A stretch of DNA of 64,000 bases from Mangrovimonas spongiae (GTDB lineage Bacteria > Bacteroidota > Bacteroidia > Flavobacteriales > Flavobacteriaceae), in NCBI RefSeq assembly GCF_003944795.1, contig NZ_RWBG01000003.1, positions 186,001 through 250,000 of the forward strand, in the 5' to 3' direction. Of the stretch, positions 43,644-53,308 are shown one piece after another; position 1 is the first letter of the stretch, and each line of letters begins with the position of its first letter. Under the pieces are notes generated by a model that searched no databases, had not been told where the DNA came from, and saw only the letters and a program-made list of their open reading frames with translations. The position numbers and the translations under genes are program-made.

Positions 43644-43659
43644 CGTGTTTACAAACACG
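43644..43659. promoter_or_regulatory. Inverted repeat in the mutS-trmH divergent region
   Basis: CGTGTTT (43644-43650) and AAACACG (43653-43659) form a perfect 7-bp inverted repeat 43 bases before the mutS start. It could be an operator or part of a 5' leader; no known regulator motif is recognised. Confidence 0.35.
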
Positions 43660-43702
43660 ACAAAGGTAATAGATTCCGTGTCAATTTCGGAATAACAAAA
43701 TT

Positions 43703-46315
43703 ATGGCAAAAAAAGCAAAGAAAGTTACGCCGTTAATGCAGCAGTACAACACTATTAAAGCAAAATATCCTGATGCGATGTTGTTGTTTAGAGTGGGAGA
43801 TTTTTATGAAACCTTTGGAGACGATGCTGTTAAGGCAGCCAAAATATTGGATATTGTTCTTACCAATAGAAACAATGGTGGCGAAAAAACCGAATTGGCT
43901 GGATTTCCGCATCATTCCTTGAATACGTATTTGCCCAAATTAGTGAAAGCCGGCGAGCGTGTGGCTATTTGTGACCAATTGGAAGATCCTAAGCAAACCA
44001 AAAAAATCGTAAAACGTGGCGTGACTGAGTTAGTAACACCTGGAGTCGCCTTGAATGATGAGGTGCTCAGTTCTAAGTCCAACAACTTTTTGTGCGCCAT
44101 TCATTTCGATAAAAAACAAATAGGCGTATCGTTTTTAGATGTGTCGACAGGTGAGTTTTTAACCTCGCAGGGTAATGCCGAGTACATTGATAAACTCCTT
44201 CAAAACTTTAATCCAAGTGAAGTTTTGGTGTCCAAGAAATCAAAAACAAATTTTAAAGAGGCTTTTGGCAACGATTTTCATACGTTTTATGTTGAAGATT
44301 GGGTGTTTCAACCCGATTATGCCGATGAGACCTTAACACGTCACTTTAATACAAAAACACTAAAAGGGTTTGGGGTCGATACTTTATACGAAGGCATTAT
44401 TGCTTCTGGAGCAGTCTTGCATTATCTGTCCGAAACACAACACAATAAATTAGAGCATATTACCTCGATAAGTCGTATTGCTGAAGACGAATATGTTTGG
44501 ATGGATCGGTTTACCATTCGCAATTTAGAATTATATCATTCTACTAATGTCAACGCGGTAACTTTATTAGATGTTATTGATCATACCATAACACCAATGG
44601 GTGGCCGATTGCTAAAACGATGGCTGGCTTTACCGCTTAAAAATGTAGAAAAAATAAAACAGCGCCATCAAGTCGTTCAGCATTTACTGGATAACAATGC
44701 TACGCTTCAAAAAATACAAAACCATATAAAACATATTGGCGATATTGAGCGTTTAATTTCCAAAGTAGCTACAGCTAAGGTAAGTCCGCGAGAGGTTATT
44801 CAACTTAAAAATTCTTTGGAAGCCATTGTGCCTATAAAAGCTTTGGCCTCGCAAAGTAACAACGAAGCCTTGCGTGTTTTGGGGGATACCTTGCAAAGTT
44901 GTGACACGCTACGTGAAAAAATTAAGGAAAGCTTAAATGAAGAGGCTCCCGTAAATATTTTAAAAGGAAAAACCATAGCCGATGGATTTTCATCTGAATT
45001 AGATGAGCTCCGTAAATTATCCTCTTCAGGAAAACAATATCTGGACGATATGCTAGAAAGGGAAAGTGTACGCACAGGAATTCCCTCGTTAAAAATAGCG
45101 TCTAATAATGTATTTGGGTATTATATTGAAGTCAGAAATACGCATAAAGATAAAGTCCCCGAAGAATGGATACGTAAACAAACTTTAGTAAGTGCCGAGC
45201 GTTATATAACTGAAGAATTAAAAGAGTATGAAGCTAAAATTTTAGGCGCCGAAGAACGTATTTTAGCCATCGAGCAGCAATTATTTTCAGAATTGGTAAG
45301 CTGGATGAATCAGTTTATAAAACCAGTACAACAAAATGCCTTTTTAATAGGTAAAATAGATTGTTTAAGTGGGTTTGCAACCTTGGCTAAGAACAACCAT
45401 TATACCTTTCCAACCATAGACGATACGTTTGCGTTGGATATTAAAGATGGACGCCACCCAGTAATTGAAAAACAATTACCACCAAGCGAAGCTTATATTG
45501 CTAACGATGTGTTTTTAGACCGCGAAACCCAGCAAATTATTATGATTACGGGACCTAATATGTCGGGTAAATCGGCTATTTTACGTCAAACAGCATTAAT
45601 TGTATTATTGGCACAAATAGGAAGTTTTGTGCCTGCCAAAGCCGCTAAAATAGGCTTGGTCGATAAGATTTTTACCAGAGTAGGTGCAAGCGATAACATT
45701 TCTATGGGCGAATCAACCTTTATGGTTGAAATGAACGAAACGGCTTCTATATTAAACAATATTTCCGATAGGAGTTTAGTGCTTTTAGATGAGATTGGTC
45801 GCGGAACAAGTACTTACGATGGTATTTCCATAGCTTGGGCTATAAGTGAATATCTACACGAGCATCCAGCAAGACCAAAAACGCTTTTTGCAACGCACTA
45901 TCACGAACTTAATGAGATGACGGAAACTTTCAACCGTATTAAAAACTATAATGTATCGGTAAAGGAATTAAAAGACAATGTGTTGTTTTTACGTAAATTG
46001 ATTAAAGGTGGAAGTGAACATAGTTTTGGTATTCACGTGGCAAAAATGGCAGGAATGCCACAACACGTTATCCAGCGCGCCAATAAAATCTTAAAAAAAT
46101 TAGAAAAATCGCATTCTAGTGACGAGCTAACTGATAAAGTTAAAACATTAGGAGATGACGAAATGCAATTAAGTTTCTTTAATTTAGACGATCCGTTATT
46201 GGAGCAAATTAAAGAGGAAATCATTCATACTGATATAGATACGTTAACCCCAGTAGAAGCATTAATGAAGCTTAACGAGATAAAACGCATGCTAGTTAAA
46301 AAGAAGCAAGCATAA
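43703..46315 (+). CDS. mutS: DNA mismatch repair protein MutS
   Basis: An 870-residue mismatch sensor. The Phe-x-Glu reading motif is near the front ([13 protein letters not shown]); connector, core and clamp domains follow; then the ATPase with Walker A GPNMSGKS (617-624), the GESTFMVEM segment and Walker [16 protein letters not shown]. The C-terminal helix for dimer contact is intact. It is followed by two tRNA genes that have their own promoter. Confidence 0.98.
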   Translation: MAKKAKKVTPLMQQYNTIKAKYPDAMLLFRVGDFYETFGDDAVKAAKILDIVLTNRNNGGEKTELAGFPHHSLNTYLPKLVKAGERVAICDQLEDPKQTKKIVKRGVTELVTPGVALNDEVLSSKSNNFLCAIHFDKKQIGVSFLDVSTGEFLTSQGNAEYIDKLLQNFNPSEVLVSKKSKTNFKEAFGNDFHTFYVEDWVFQPDYADETLTRHFNTKTLKGFGVDTLYEGIIASGAVLHYLSETQHNKLEHITSISRIAEDEYVWMDRFTIRNLELYHSTNVNAVTLLDVIDHTITPMGGRLLKRWLALPLKNVEKIKQRHQVVQHLLDNNATLQKIQNHIKHIGDIERLISKVATAKVSPREVIQLKNSLEAIVPIKALASQSNNEALRVLGDTLQSCDTLREKIKESLNEEAPVNILKGKTIADGFSSELDELRKLSSSGKQYLDDMLERESVRTGIPSLKIASNNVFGYYIEVRNTHKDKVPEEWIRKQTLVSAERYITEELKEYEAKILGAEERILAIEQQLFSELVSWMNQFIKPVQQNAFLIGKIDCLSGFATLAKNNHYTFPTIDDTFALDIKDGRHPVIEKQLPPSEAYIANDVFLDRETQQIIMITGPNMSGKSAILRQTALIVLLAQIGSFVPAKAAKIGLVDKIFTRVGASDNISMGESTFMVEMNETASILNNISDRSLVLLDEIGRGTSTYDGISIAWAISEYLHEHPARPKTLFATHYHELNEMTETFNRIKNYNVSVKELKDNVLFLRKLIKGGSEHSFGIHVAKMAGMPQHVIQRANKILKKLEKSHSSDELTDKVKTLGDDEMQLSFFNLDDPLLEQIKEEIIHTDIDTLTPVEALMKLNEIKRMLVKKKQA

Positions 46316-46341
46316 TTCTTGAAAAATATTTTAAAAAAGCC

Positions 46342-46371
46342 TTTGGAATTCTAAGAAATGTATTAAATTTG
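46342..46371 (+). promoter_or_regulatory. Promoter of the tRNA-Gly/tRNA-Leu unit
   Basis: TTTG (46342-46345), 18 bases, then TAAATTTG (46364-46371), a full match to the Bacteroidota consensus. It ends 36 bases before tRNA-Gly, as expected for a short 5' leader. Confidence 0.78.
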
Positions 46372-46407
46372 CCCTCGCAAATGAGAGAAACGTTCATTTT
46401 TAAATTT

Positions 46408-46479
46408 GCGAAAGTAGCTCAGGGGTAGAGCATCACCTTGCCAAGGTGAGGGTCGCGGGTTCAAATCCCGTCTTTCGCT
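46408..46479 (+). tRNA. tRNA-Gly (anticodon GCC)
   Basis: A full cloverleaf by eye: acceptor GCGAAAG/CTTTCGC, D arm AGCTCAGGGGTAGAGC, anticodon stem TCACC/GGTGA with loop TTGCCAA (anticodon GCC), T arm GCGGGTTCAAATCCCGT, discriminator T. CCA is not encoded. Confidence 0.97.
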
Positions 46480-46498
46480 CTGAGACACAATAGTCCAA

Positions 46499-46583
46499 GC
46501 AGAAGTGGTGGAATTGGTAGACACGTTGGACTTAAAATCCAATGACCATTTTGGTCGTGCGGGTTCAAGTCCCGCCTTCTGTA
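46499..46583 (+). tRNA. tRNA-Leu (anticodon TAA)
   Basis: A class II tRNA: acceptor GCAGAAG/CTTCTGT, D arm GTGGTGGAATTGGTAGACAC, anticodon stem TTGGA/TCCAA with loop CTTAAAA (anticodon TAA), a long variable arm (TGACCATTTTGGTCG), T arm GCGGGTTCAAGTCCCGC, discriminator A. The first pair is G-T rather than G-C. CCA is not encoded. Confidence 0.97.
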
Positions 46584-46587
46584 CTGT

Positions 46588-46621
46588 AAAAAACCTGTAA
46601 CAACTTAGTTACAGGTTTTTT
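46588..46621 (+). terminator. Intrinsic terminator after the tRNA pair
   Basis: A 14-bp perfect stem, AAAAAACCTGTAAC (46588-46601) with GTTACAGGTTTTTT (46608-46621), loop AACTTA. Confidence 0.92.
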
Positions 46622-47064
46622 TGTTTAAAAAATGACTGAGTTAAATGCTTTGAATATTTTTAATAATCTTAGAGAGTCATTTTTATAGCCTTAAATTTCT
46701 TATTATATACTTTTTAAAATTCGAATCTTCTTATTGTGTTTTTTTATTTCTTTTAATCCTTTTATTGTCTTTTTTATTGTAAAAAGTAGTTTTTTATAGT
46801 AAAAAAACACTAATAGCTTATGGATTGTTAATATTTCATAAACATATGTGTATTAACTTGTTTATCAGTGCTTTGAAGTCTTTTTTTTTCTTTTAAATTT
46901 CAGTAAATGTAAAAGGTAAGCCCTTTTATTAATGTATATCTCTACTTAGTTTTAACCAAGAATTTAAAATTCGATAAATTTTGAAAATAGCCTAATAATC
47001 GTTTTTAGAGGGTTGCTTTCTCAAAATTTTTAAAGCTAAATATTAACTTAACTAATTATTGAAA
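46622..47064 (+). other. AT-rich noncoding region upstream of the type A T9SS protein
   Basis: 443 bases without a gene I can support. It is rich in T-runs and holds the element at 46896-46955, which is shared with the upstream region of the giant type B protein. A long 5' leader is likely if transcription starts near that element. Confidence 0.7.
46896..46955 (+). promoter_or_regulatory. Shared upstream element, copy A
   Basis: Begins AATTTCAGTAAA and continues with a CCCTTTTAT segment. Aligned by hand without gaps to 53215-53274, 42 of 60 positions are identical, and a T-rich run precedes both. It stands 110 bases before the ATG at 47065. It could be a promoter or a regulator-binding site of the surface-protein genes. 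Confidence 0.6.
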
Positions 47065-50000
47065 ATGAAGAAAATTACCTTTTACTTTTTGATGCTACTA
47101 AGTGTCACAGCATTTTCTCAAGTAGAAATTGTTGAAGACTTTGAAAGTGGCAATCTGCCTGCTGGTTGGACAGGCGATTTTAATGTTTCTGGTACTAATG
47201 CCTATTATGGTTGTGGTACAGATCAAGCGTCTGGTGGTGTTGGTGCTGGGCAAACAGCAATAATGACCACACAAAACTTAACAGCTGTCACTAACGATAC
47301 CGATTTAACGGTTAGTTTTGCGTACAACATTTTTGAACAAGTAAGTCGATTTCCACCTCCAAGTTTTTCGGCACCAGCAGCAAACTGGGGTTCTTTAGTG
47401 TTTGAGTACTCTACCGATGGTGGAACAAACTGGACAGCTGCTATTACAATAGACGATTCTAACTTTACATTTGTAAGTCCGTTAGACTGTGTTTCAACAG
47501 GAAGTGTTAATGTTGGAACTTTAGCGGCTGGTACAGATTTTCAGGCTAGATTTGTTTTAACAGGAACTACAGTAAATAACTTTAGCTTAATTGCGCTTGT
47601 TGACGATATATCTATAACACAAGTGGCCACATCGGCACCAAATTGTACTACCTTAGCTACGCCTGTTAATGGTGATACTGATGTGGAGCCAAATTCAACA
47701 TTAACGTGGGCTACTGCAACAGGAATTCCAACTGGTTATTCAGTTTCTATAGGAACAAGTGCAGGAGCAACCGATATTGTTAATGCTGAGGAGGTTACAG
47801 GGACAAGCTATGATTTAACAGGATTATTAGCTTATGAAACTGAGTATTTTGTAACTATTACACCTTTTAATGATTTTAATGGAGACGACGTAAATGATTA
47901 TGCTACGGGTTGTTCAGAAGAAAGCTTTACAACACGTACGCCGCCAATTACAGGAGCAACATGTGGAGATCCTATTGTTGCTAATCCAAGTCCTGTTTAT
48001 GTTGATGTTAACGACACAGCTAATTTTGAAGACATAGTAGATGCTAACCCATGTAATAGTAATTATATGAGAGCTAACGATGCTTTCTATCAAATACCAG
48101 CGGCTACTGAAGATAGATCGGTAGATGTTCAAGTTATTTATAACTGGGATGAAGCTAATGGGAATTTCTATTCTTCATCAGTATTAATTCTTGATGGGTG
48201 TCCAGACGATCCAGCTACTAATTGTGTAGTTGCCGATGGTAACTTTAATGTGCCAGTAAACCCAGATACAGGAATGTACCAAAAAGAACTGCTTGATGTA
48301 GTGCTGTCAGCTAACCAAGATTATTATGTTGTATTAAGCTCGTCTTCAGGTAATGAATCGGCTTCATATTATACGTATGGTTACAATTTAGTTATAAGTC
48401 AAGATGAATGTATAAGCCCTGAAATGACAATTACAGCAGTTGAAGATTGCGCTAACGGTGGTTTTAGTATTGATGCTGATATTACTTACTTAGGAGATGC
48501 TAGTTCTTTAACCTTAAGTGATGGATTAGGTAATAGCATAACAAATATTACGGAAACAGGTATTGTTAATATGCCTGGACCTTATACAAGCGGAAGTGAA
48601 ATTACATTAACACTAACAAATGATGATACAACATCATGTTTTGCTGAAGCAACGACATCGTACTACTGTCCACCAGTAAATGATGAGTGTAGTGGCGCTT
48701 TAGATTTAACTATTAATACAGATGATACATGTACCATAACAACTGATGCAACAAACGCTGGAGCTTCTTATTCTGAAATTATTGGAGCAGGCACATCGTT
48801 TACTTGTGGTGCAGGAAATAATGATGTATGGTTTTCTTTTGAAGCTGTCGCAGAAAGTGTAATAGTTCAATATTCTAATATTGAAGCAGCTATAGGTTCT
48901 TCAACAACTTTATTAGTAACAGAGGTTTTTGCTAGTACAGATGGAACATGTAGTGGTGACTTTACTAGTATGCTATGTAAAACAGGAGATTATGTTTATG
49001 TTAGTGGATTAACAGTTGGTGATACTTACTACATAAGAAACGCGAGTTCTAGTAGCAGTAATGAGCAAAACTTTACCATTTGCTTAAAAACACCTGTTTT
49101 TCCAGCAAATGATAATTGTGCAGATGCTATTACATTAACAGAATCAACATCTGAAACATGTGATAATGCTGTGTCTGGCACTACAGTAGGTGCTTCTTTA
49201 TCAGGTGCATCAACATGCCCAAATTCAATATTTACAACTTATGGTGATGTATGGTATACATTTACACCAAGTGTTGATGGTATATATGAATTTAATCTTA
49301 CAACAACATCCGCTGATGCCCCAAGTACTAACTATATGGTGTATAGTGGTTCTTGTGGAACATTTACCGAGTTAATTAATTGTGGTAACAGTAACAACCA
49401 AACAGTAACTTTAACAGGCTCTGAAACGTATTACGTTATGGTAAGGTCTGCTCAATCTGCAGCAGGTGCCGAGTTTGACTTATGTGTGTGGGCATTGCCA
49501 GAACCTGTAGAAAACGATAGTTGTACAACGCCGTTTGTGTTAGCAGAATCAGATGAGACAGGAAATAATACCATTGTAGGAAATATGGATAATTCTTATC
49601 CGTCAGTTCAAAGCTGTGTGTCTAGTTACAACACTATTTGGTACAGCTTTACACCAAATTACACGGGAACGTATAATTTTGATTTTACAAGAGGTGCTGA
49701 AGGTTCTGCTTATTATACCGTGTATGATACAGACGATTGTGCAAATACATCTGAGAATTATATTACAGGATTTATAAGTTGTTATAACTCTGGAGATATG
49801 CAAGGCGATGTAGTTGCTGGTAATACATATTTAATTAGTGTACATGCAAATGGTGCTGCCGACTTTGAAATATTTGCTTATCCAACTGAAGAGACTTTAA
49901 CAGTAGATACTGTAGATGCTTTTAAATCGTTTACATATTACCCTAACCCAGTATTGAATACCTTAACTGTTAAGGCTGGAAATAATATTTCAAACATCAG

Positions 50001-50151
50001 TGTTCGCAATATTGTTGGACAGGAAATATTAGTAACTAAGCCAAACAGTTTAAAAACAACTGTAAATATGAATGACTTAAACGAAGGTGTTTATTTTGTA
50101 ACCGTTCAAGTAAATGGTGCTAAAAAGACCTTTAAAGTTATAAAAAAATAA
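47065..50151 (+). CDS. Large secreted protein with T9SS type A sorting domain
   Basis: A 1028-residue surface or secreted protein. The start is the ATG at 47065, giving signal peptide MKKITFYFLMLLSVTAFSQ. Then: a MAM/cleaved-adhesin-like domain (about 20-190, FESGNLPAGW...), a fibronectin III-like domain (195-290), a middle segment, three pre-peptidase-C-like repeats (about 545-670, 675-805, 810-935; each starts NDxC and holds DVWxSF or TIWYSF), and a type A C-terminal sorting domain (950-1028; YYPNPVLNTLTV, GVYFVTVQV). No enzyme domain is seen, so adhesion is the best guess. Two tandem terminators follow. Confidence 0.88.
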   Translation: MKKITFYFLMLLSVTAFSQVEIVEDFESGNLPAGWTGDFNVSGTNAYYGCGTDQASGGVGAGQTAIMTTQNLTAVTNDTDLTVSFAYNIFEQVSRFPPPSFSAPAANWGSLVFEYSTDGGTNWTAAITIDDSNFTFVSPLDCVSTGSVNVGTLAAGTDFQARFVLTGTTVNNFSLIALVDDISITQVATSAPNCTTLATPVNGDTDVEPNSTLTWATATGIPTGYSVSIGTSAGATDIVNAEEVTGTSYDLTGLLAYETEYFVTITPFNDFNGDDVNDYATGCSEESFTTRTPPITGATCGDPIVANPSPVYVDVNDTANFEDIVDANPCNSNYMRANDAFYQIPAATEDRSVDVQVIYNWDEANGNFYSSSVLILDGCPDDPATNCVVADGNFNVPVNPDTGMYQKELLDVVLSANQDYYVVLSSSSGNESASYYTYGYNLVISQDECISPEMTITAVEDCANGGFSIDADITYLGDASSLTLSDGLGNSITNITETGIVNMPGPYTSGSEITLTLTNDDTTSCFAEATTSYYCPPVNDECSGALDLTINTDDTCTITTDATNAGASYSEIIGAGTSFTCGAGNNDVWFSFEAVAESVIVQYSNIEAAIGSSTTLLVTEVFASTDGTCSGDFTSMLCKTGDYVYVSGLTVGDTYYIRNASSSSSNEQNFTICLKTPVFPANDNCADAITLTESTSETCDNAVSGTTVGASLSGASTCPNSIFTTYGDVWYTFTPSVDGIYEFNLTTTSADAPSTNYMVYSGSCGTFTELINCGNSNNQTVTLTGSETYYVMVRSAQSAAGAEFDLCVWALPEPVENDSCTTPFVLAESDETGNNTIVGNMDNSYPSVQSCVSSYNTIWYSFTPNYTGTYNFDFTRGAEGSAYYTVYDTDDCANTSENYITGFISCYNSGDMQGDVVAGNTYLISVHANGAADFEIFAYPTEETLTVDTVDAFKSFTYYPNPVLNTLTVKAGNNISNISVRNIVGQEILVTKPNSLKTTVNMNDLNEGVYFVTVQVNGAKKTFKVIKK

Positions 50152-50182
50152 AAATTAAGTTTTTTGGTTAATAGTTAAAATG

Positions 50183-50213
50183 GGGATAATGTAAAAGTTA
50201 TCCCTGTTTTTTT
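50183..50213 (+). terminator. First of two tandem terminators after the type A protein
   Basis: GGGATAA (50183-50189) pairs with TTATCCC (50198-50204), then a run of T. Confidence 0.8.
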
Positions 50214-50217
50214 ATAG

Positions 50218-50248
50218 AATCCATCGGCTAATAGCTGATGGATTTTTT
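50218..50248 (+). terminator. Second of two tandem terminators after the type A protein
   Basis: AATCCATCGGC (50218-50228) pairs with GCTGATGGATT (50234-50244) with one G-T pair, loop TAATA, then T6. Confidence 0.85.
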
Positions 50249-50336
50249 AGTTTTTATAATTTAAAATAAAACGTTGTATTTTTATGTTCGTTACACTTTT
50301 TAAAAGTATAATGTTACAATAAGTTTATTATAGCAT

Positions 50337-50344
50337 TATATTTG
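50337..50344 (+). promoter_or_regulatory. -7 promoter element before the TPR/AraC regulator gene
   Basis: TATATTTG matches TAnnTTTG, 41 bases before the TTG start at 50385. No clear TTG is seen at the right distance upstream. Confidence 0.5.
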
Positions 50345-50384
50345 TTTCGAATAATTTGCTTTTGCAAGGCTAAAAAAGGTTGTT

Positions 50385-51989
50385 TTGATAAAGAAATATA
50401 TAATAGTTCTATTTAAAATTTTCATACACACTTGTTTGTATATGAATGTTTTTTTTGTGGCTAATATGTTCTCTCAGCAAAACGATTTATACACTAAAGC
50501 AGAAGAACTTGTGTCTACAAATCCGGATGAAGCTATTAAAATATCTGAACATATTTTAAAGACAGCTTTAACCTCAAGAAAGAAAGCTTTGGCAAATGTG
50601 CTTCTCGCTCAAAGTTATATTGTTAAAGGCGATTACAACAAAGCTATTACGTATGCTTTTGACGAACATAACTTTATGGAAGAAATTCCGTTGGAGACAA
50701 AAGTTGAAGTTAATATTCTGAAATCCGAATTATTACGTAAGCTATATTTATATAATTTGTCTTATGATTTTTCAGTAGAAACACAGCAATTAGTAAAAAA
50801 ACTACCTAGTAAGAGCATACAAGATTATTTAGGCTTTAAGCTTTCTTTAGAGCAATCTAAACTATTTTTAGATAAACGTGAAGCTAGTCAAGCTTTAAAG
50901 CTGTTAAATAATACTAATACTCAATATAGAAGTTGTTTAGAGGATCATCCCGAAGCGCGCCAAGAAGTTTATTTAACAAAAGAACGCGCCTTTAGTGATA
51001 TATCTTATAACGATTCAGCGATGATTTACATTAACAATGCCATAACTCTGAATGCTGTTGTACAAGGAAATGATGTGTATAAAAAAGCCCAAATGTATAA
51101 AGAATTAGGGCATCTGTATTTGCAGCAAAGAGCTTTTAAACAAAGTGAAGAAGCGTTGTTTATAGCGTTAAGATTTGCGTCAATTATAGAAAACACCACA
51201 CTATTAATGCAAATTAATCAAGACTTGGCGGTTAATTATTTGGCCTCAAATAAAAAAAGTCAGCATAAGGTATATAATGATGAGTTTTTAGTGTTGAATA
51301 ATCAAGTTGAACAGATAGAACAAGAATCTATTAACAACCTTTACAATCAATTACAAAACTTAGGAGAACGGCGTTTAGAAATAAATAAAGAAAAACAGTC
51401 TCGACTGCGAAACATCTTTTTTATTTGCGCCTTATTGGTGTTAATCCTTGGGGCATTTGTTGTGTTTAAAAGCGAAAGTAGAAAAAAACGATTGCGAGAA
51501 ATTATTAACTATTTAGAAATAAGCAGGACAAATTATTTAGAAACAAAGTCTAAACCTAAAGCAGTAACAAAAAAGAGAAAAAGTAAAGGTATTGTTATAT
51601 CAGAAGAGACAGAACAAGCTATATTAGGTAAGCTAAACAAATTCGAAAAGTCTCAAAAATTCTTAAATAGCGATATGTCGTTAGCTGTTCTAGCAGGTCA
51701 ATTTGAAACAAATACCAAATATTTATCAGAAGTTATCCATAAACATTATAACGATAATTTTAATACCTTCATTAATAAATTACGAGTCAATTACATTATA
51801 AAGCAACTTCAAAAAGACCCTAATTACGTAAATTACAAAATCAGTTTCTTGGCCGAGGAAAGCGGGTTTTCATCGCACAGTAGCTTTACAACTGTATTTA
51901 AGTCTATTGTAGGAATGTCTCCAGCAAAATTTATTAATTTAATACGCGAAGAACGTAAGGAACTAAATGAACAACAATCTGTTTCATGA
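50385..51989 (+). CDS. Membrane-anchored TPR regulator with AraC-type DNA-binding domain
   Basis: A 534-residue one-component regulator. Signal or anchor helix (1-30), TPR-like helical repeats (about 35-320), a coiled coil, one membrane helix (about 344-362, FFICALLVLILGAFVVF), a basic linker, and an AraC-family double helix-turn-helix (about 408-527; SLAVLAGQFETNTKYLSEVI, and ISFLAEESGFSSHSSFTTVFKSIVGMSPAKF). The periplasmic TPR part would sense a signal and the cytoplasmic part bind DNA. The start is TTG at 50385; the ATG at 50442 would cut the anchor. Its end overlaps the next gene by ATGA. Confidence 0.88.
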   Translation: MIKKYIIVLFKIFIHTCLYMNVFFVANMFSQQNDLYTKAEELVSTNPDEAIKISEHILKTALTSRKKALANVLLAQSYIVKGDYNKAITYAFDEHNFMEEIPLETKVEVNILKSELLRKLYLYNLSYDFSVETQQLVKKLPSKSIQDYLGFKLSLEQSKLFLDKREASQALKLLNNTNTQYRSCLEDHPEARQEVYLTKERAFSDISYNDSAMIYINNAITLNAVVQGNDVYKKAQMYKELGHLYLQQRAFKQSEEALFIALRFASIIENTTLLMQINQDLAVNYLASNKKSQHKVYNDEFLVLNNQVEQIEQESINNLYNQLQNLGERRLEINKEKQSRLRNIFFICALLVLILGAFVVFKSESRKKRLREIINYLEISRTNYLETKSKPKAVTKKRKSKGIVISEETEQAILGKLNKFEKSQKFLNSDMSLAVLAGQFETNTKYLSEVIHKHYNDNFNTFINKLRVNYIIKQLQKDPNYVNYKISFLAEESGFSSHSSFTTVFKSIVGMSPAKFINLIREERKELNEQQSVS

Positions 51990-53149
51990 AGACAAAAGTG
52001 TGTACCATATTACTAGTATTGTTTGCTTTGCAAGTAAGCCTATCATCAAATGTTCCTGAACTAAAAGTTATTCAGGAAATAGATAGTTTGCTTGAAGCGG
52101 GTAGAGGCAAAGTTTATGAAAATCCAGATGAGTCCATTAAATTGGGACTGTCCATTTATGAAAATAATCTGTATACCCAAAAAAACAGAATTCGCGGTTT
52201 AATACTGGTGTCTTTAGCTTACACCTCCAAAAGAGATTACCAAAAAGCACTGGAATACGCTACTGAAGCAAACAACTTATCAAGTGAAATAGACGATCAA
52301 AAACTACAAATTGAAATTCTTTTTAAAATAGGAATTCTATACCAACAGTTAAAAATATACGATAAGTCTTTAGAATACATAGAAAAAACCGAACAACTAT
52401 CTTCTTTATATCCACCACAAGATCCTACTAGGAAATATTTAGCAAACAGTTACGCTGTAAAAGGATTTATCTACAAAGAGAATTTAAATTGCGATATAGC
52501 GCTTGAATTTTTTAACAAAAGTATTCGCGAATATAAATCTTTAGGTAGCGCAGCATATTACAGTAATTTAAGCATTGTAAATTACAATAAGGGTAACTGT
52601 TACAGTTTGCTTTCTGAGTATAACTTAGCCAAAGAGAGTTTTGAAAAAGCTATATCATACGCCAAGTTAGAAGAAGCCAATAGCTTAATCTCTTTTGCTC
52701 AAAAAGGATTGGCAGAAGTGTACCTTTTAGAAGGGCAGTATAAAACAGCCCTTTTGCTGCTTGAAGATGCATTAAAAACCTCAAGTAAAGTGGGCGATTT
52801 AATTTTAAATCAAGGTATTTACAAAGGCCTATTCGAAAATCATTTAGCATTAAATAACTGGGAAAGCTATCAAAAGTATTACGACTTGTATTTAAAAACC
52901 CAGTTAGAAATAAAAAAGTCGGAACGTAATTCTATAAATACGTCAATCAACGAAAATTATAAAAATCAAGAAGCCATTTTAAAAGCTTCAGATGTTCGTT
53001 TTAAAAACACGATTAAATGGATTTTTTCCTTTATAATTTTAGTGGTTTTAGCTGTTTTTTTACTTGAAAGAAAAAATAAAAAAACAATAAAAACCCTTCA
53101 AAAAAGGATAAAAGACATCCAAAACACCAAACCCGCCTCAAACGTGTAA
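51986..53149 (+). CDS. Membrane TPR protein, truncated paralog of the upstream regulator
   Basis: A 387-residue protein with the same plan as its upstream neighbour but no DNA-binding domain: signal peptide (1-20), TPR repeats (about 30-320; compare DESIKLGLSIYENNLYTQKN with DEAIKISEHILKTALTSRKK), one membrane helix (about 342-360) at nearly the same position, and a 27-residue basic tail (KNKKTIKTLQKRIKDIQN). It overlaps the regulator gene by 4 bases, so the two are made together. It may pair with the regulator as a co-sensor or inhibitor; this is inference. Confidence 0.85.
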   Translation: MKTKVCTILLVLFALQVSLSSNVPELKVIQEIDSLLEAGRGKVYENPDESIKLGLSIYENNLYTQKNRIRGLILVSLAYTSKRDYQKALEYATEANNLSSEIDDQKLQIEILFKIGILYQQLKIYDKSLEYIEKTEQLSSLYPPQDPTRKYLANSYAVKGFIYKENLNCDIALEFFNKSIREYKSLGSAAYYSNLSIVNYNKGNCYSLLSEYNLAKESFEKAISYAKLEEANSLISFAQKGLAEVYLLEGQYKTALLLLEDALKTSSKVGDLILNQGIYKGLFENHLALNNWESYQKYYDLYLKTQLEIKKSERNSINTSINENYKNQEAILKASDVRFKNTIKWIFSFIILVVLAVFLLERKNKKTIKTLQKRIKDIQNTKPASNV

Positions 53150-53214
53150 AAAAAATGTTAACCAAGCGTTAAGCCTATGTAATACGCGTGGTTTTAGGTT
53201 TTTTTTGTGTTTGT

Positions 53215-53274
53215 AATTTCAGTAAAAAGCAAAGATATCCCCTTTATATATAGTATAGCAATAGCTATTTTTAA
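53215..53274 (+). promoter_or_regulatory. Shared upstream element, copy B
   Basis: AATTTCAGTAAA followed by a CCCCTTTAT segment; 42 of 60 positions equal copy A (46896-46955) by ungapped hand alignment. It is 35 bases before the start codon of the giant type B protein, a distance that fits a core promoter. Confidence 0.6.
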
Positions 53275-53308
53275 GTGCTTAAAATACTAAACTGAAATTT
53301 GTACTAAC

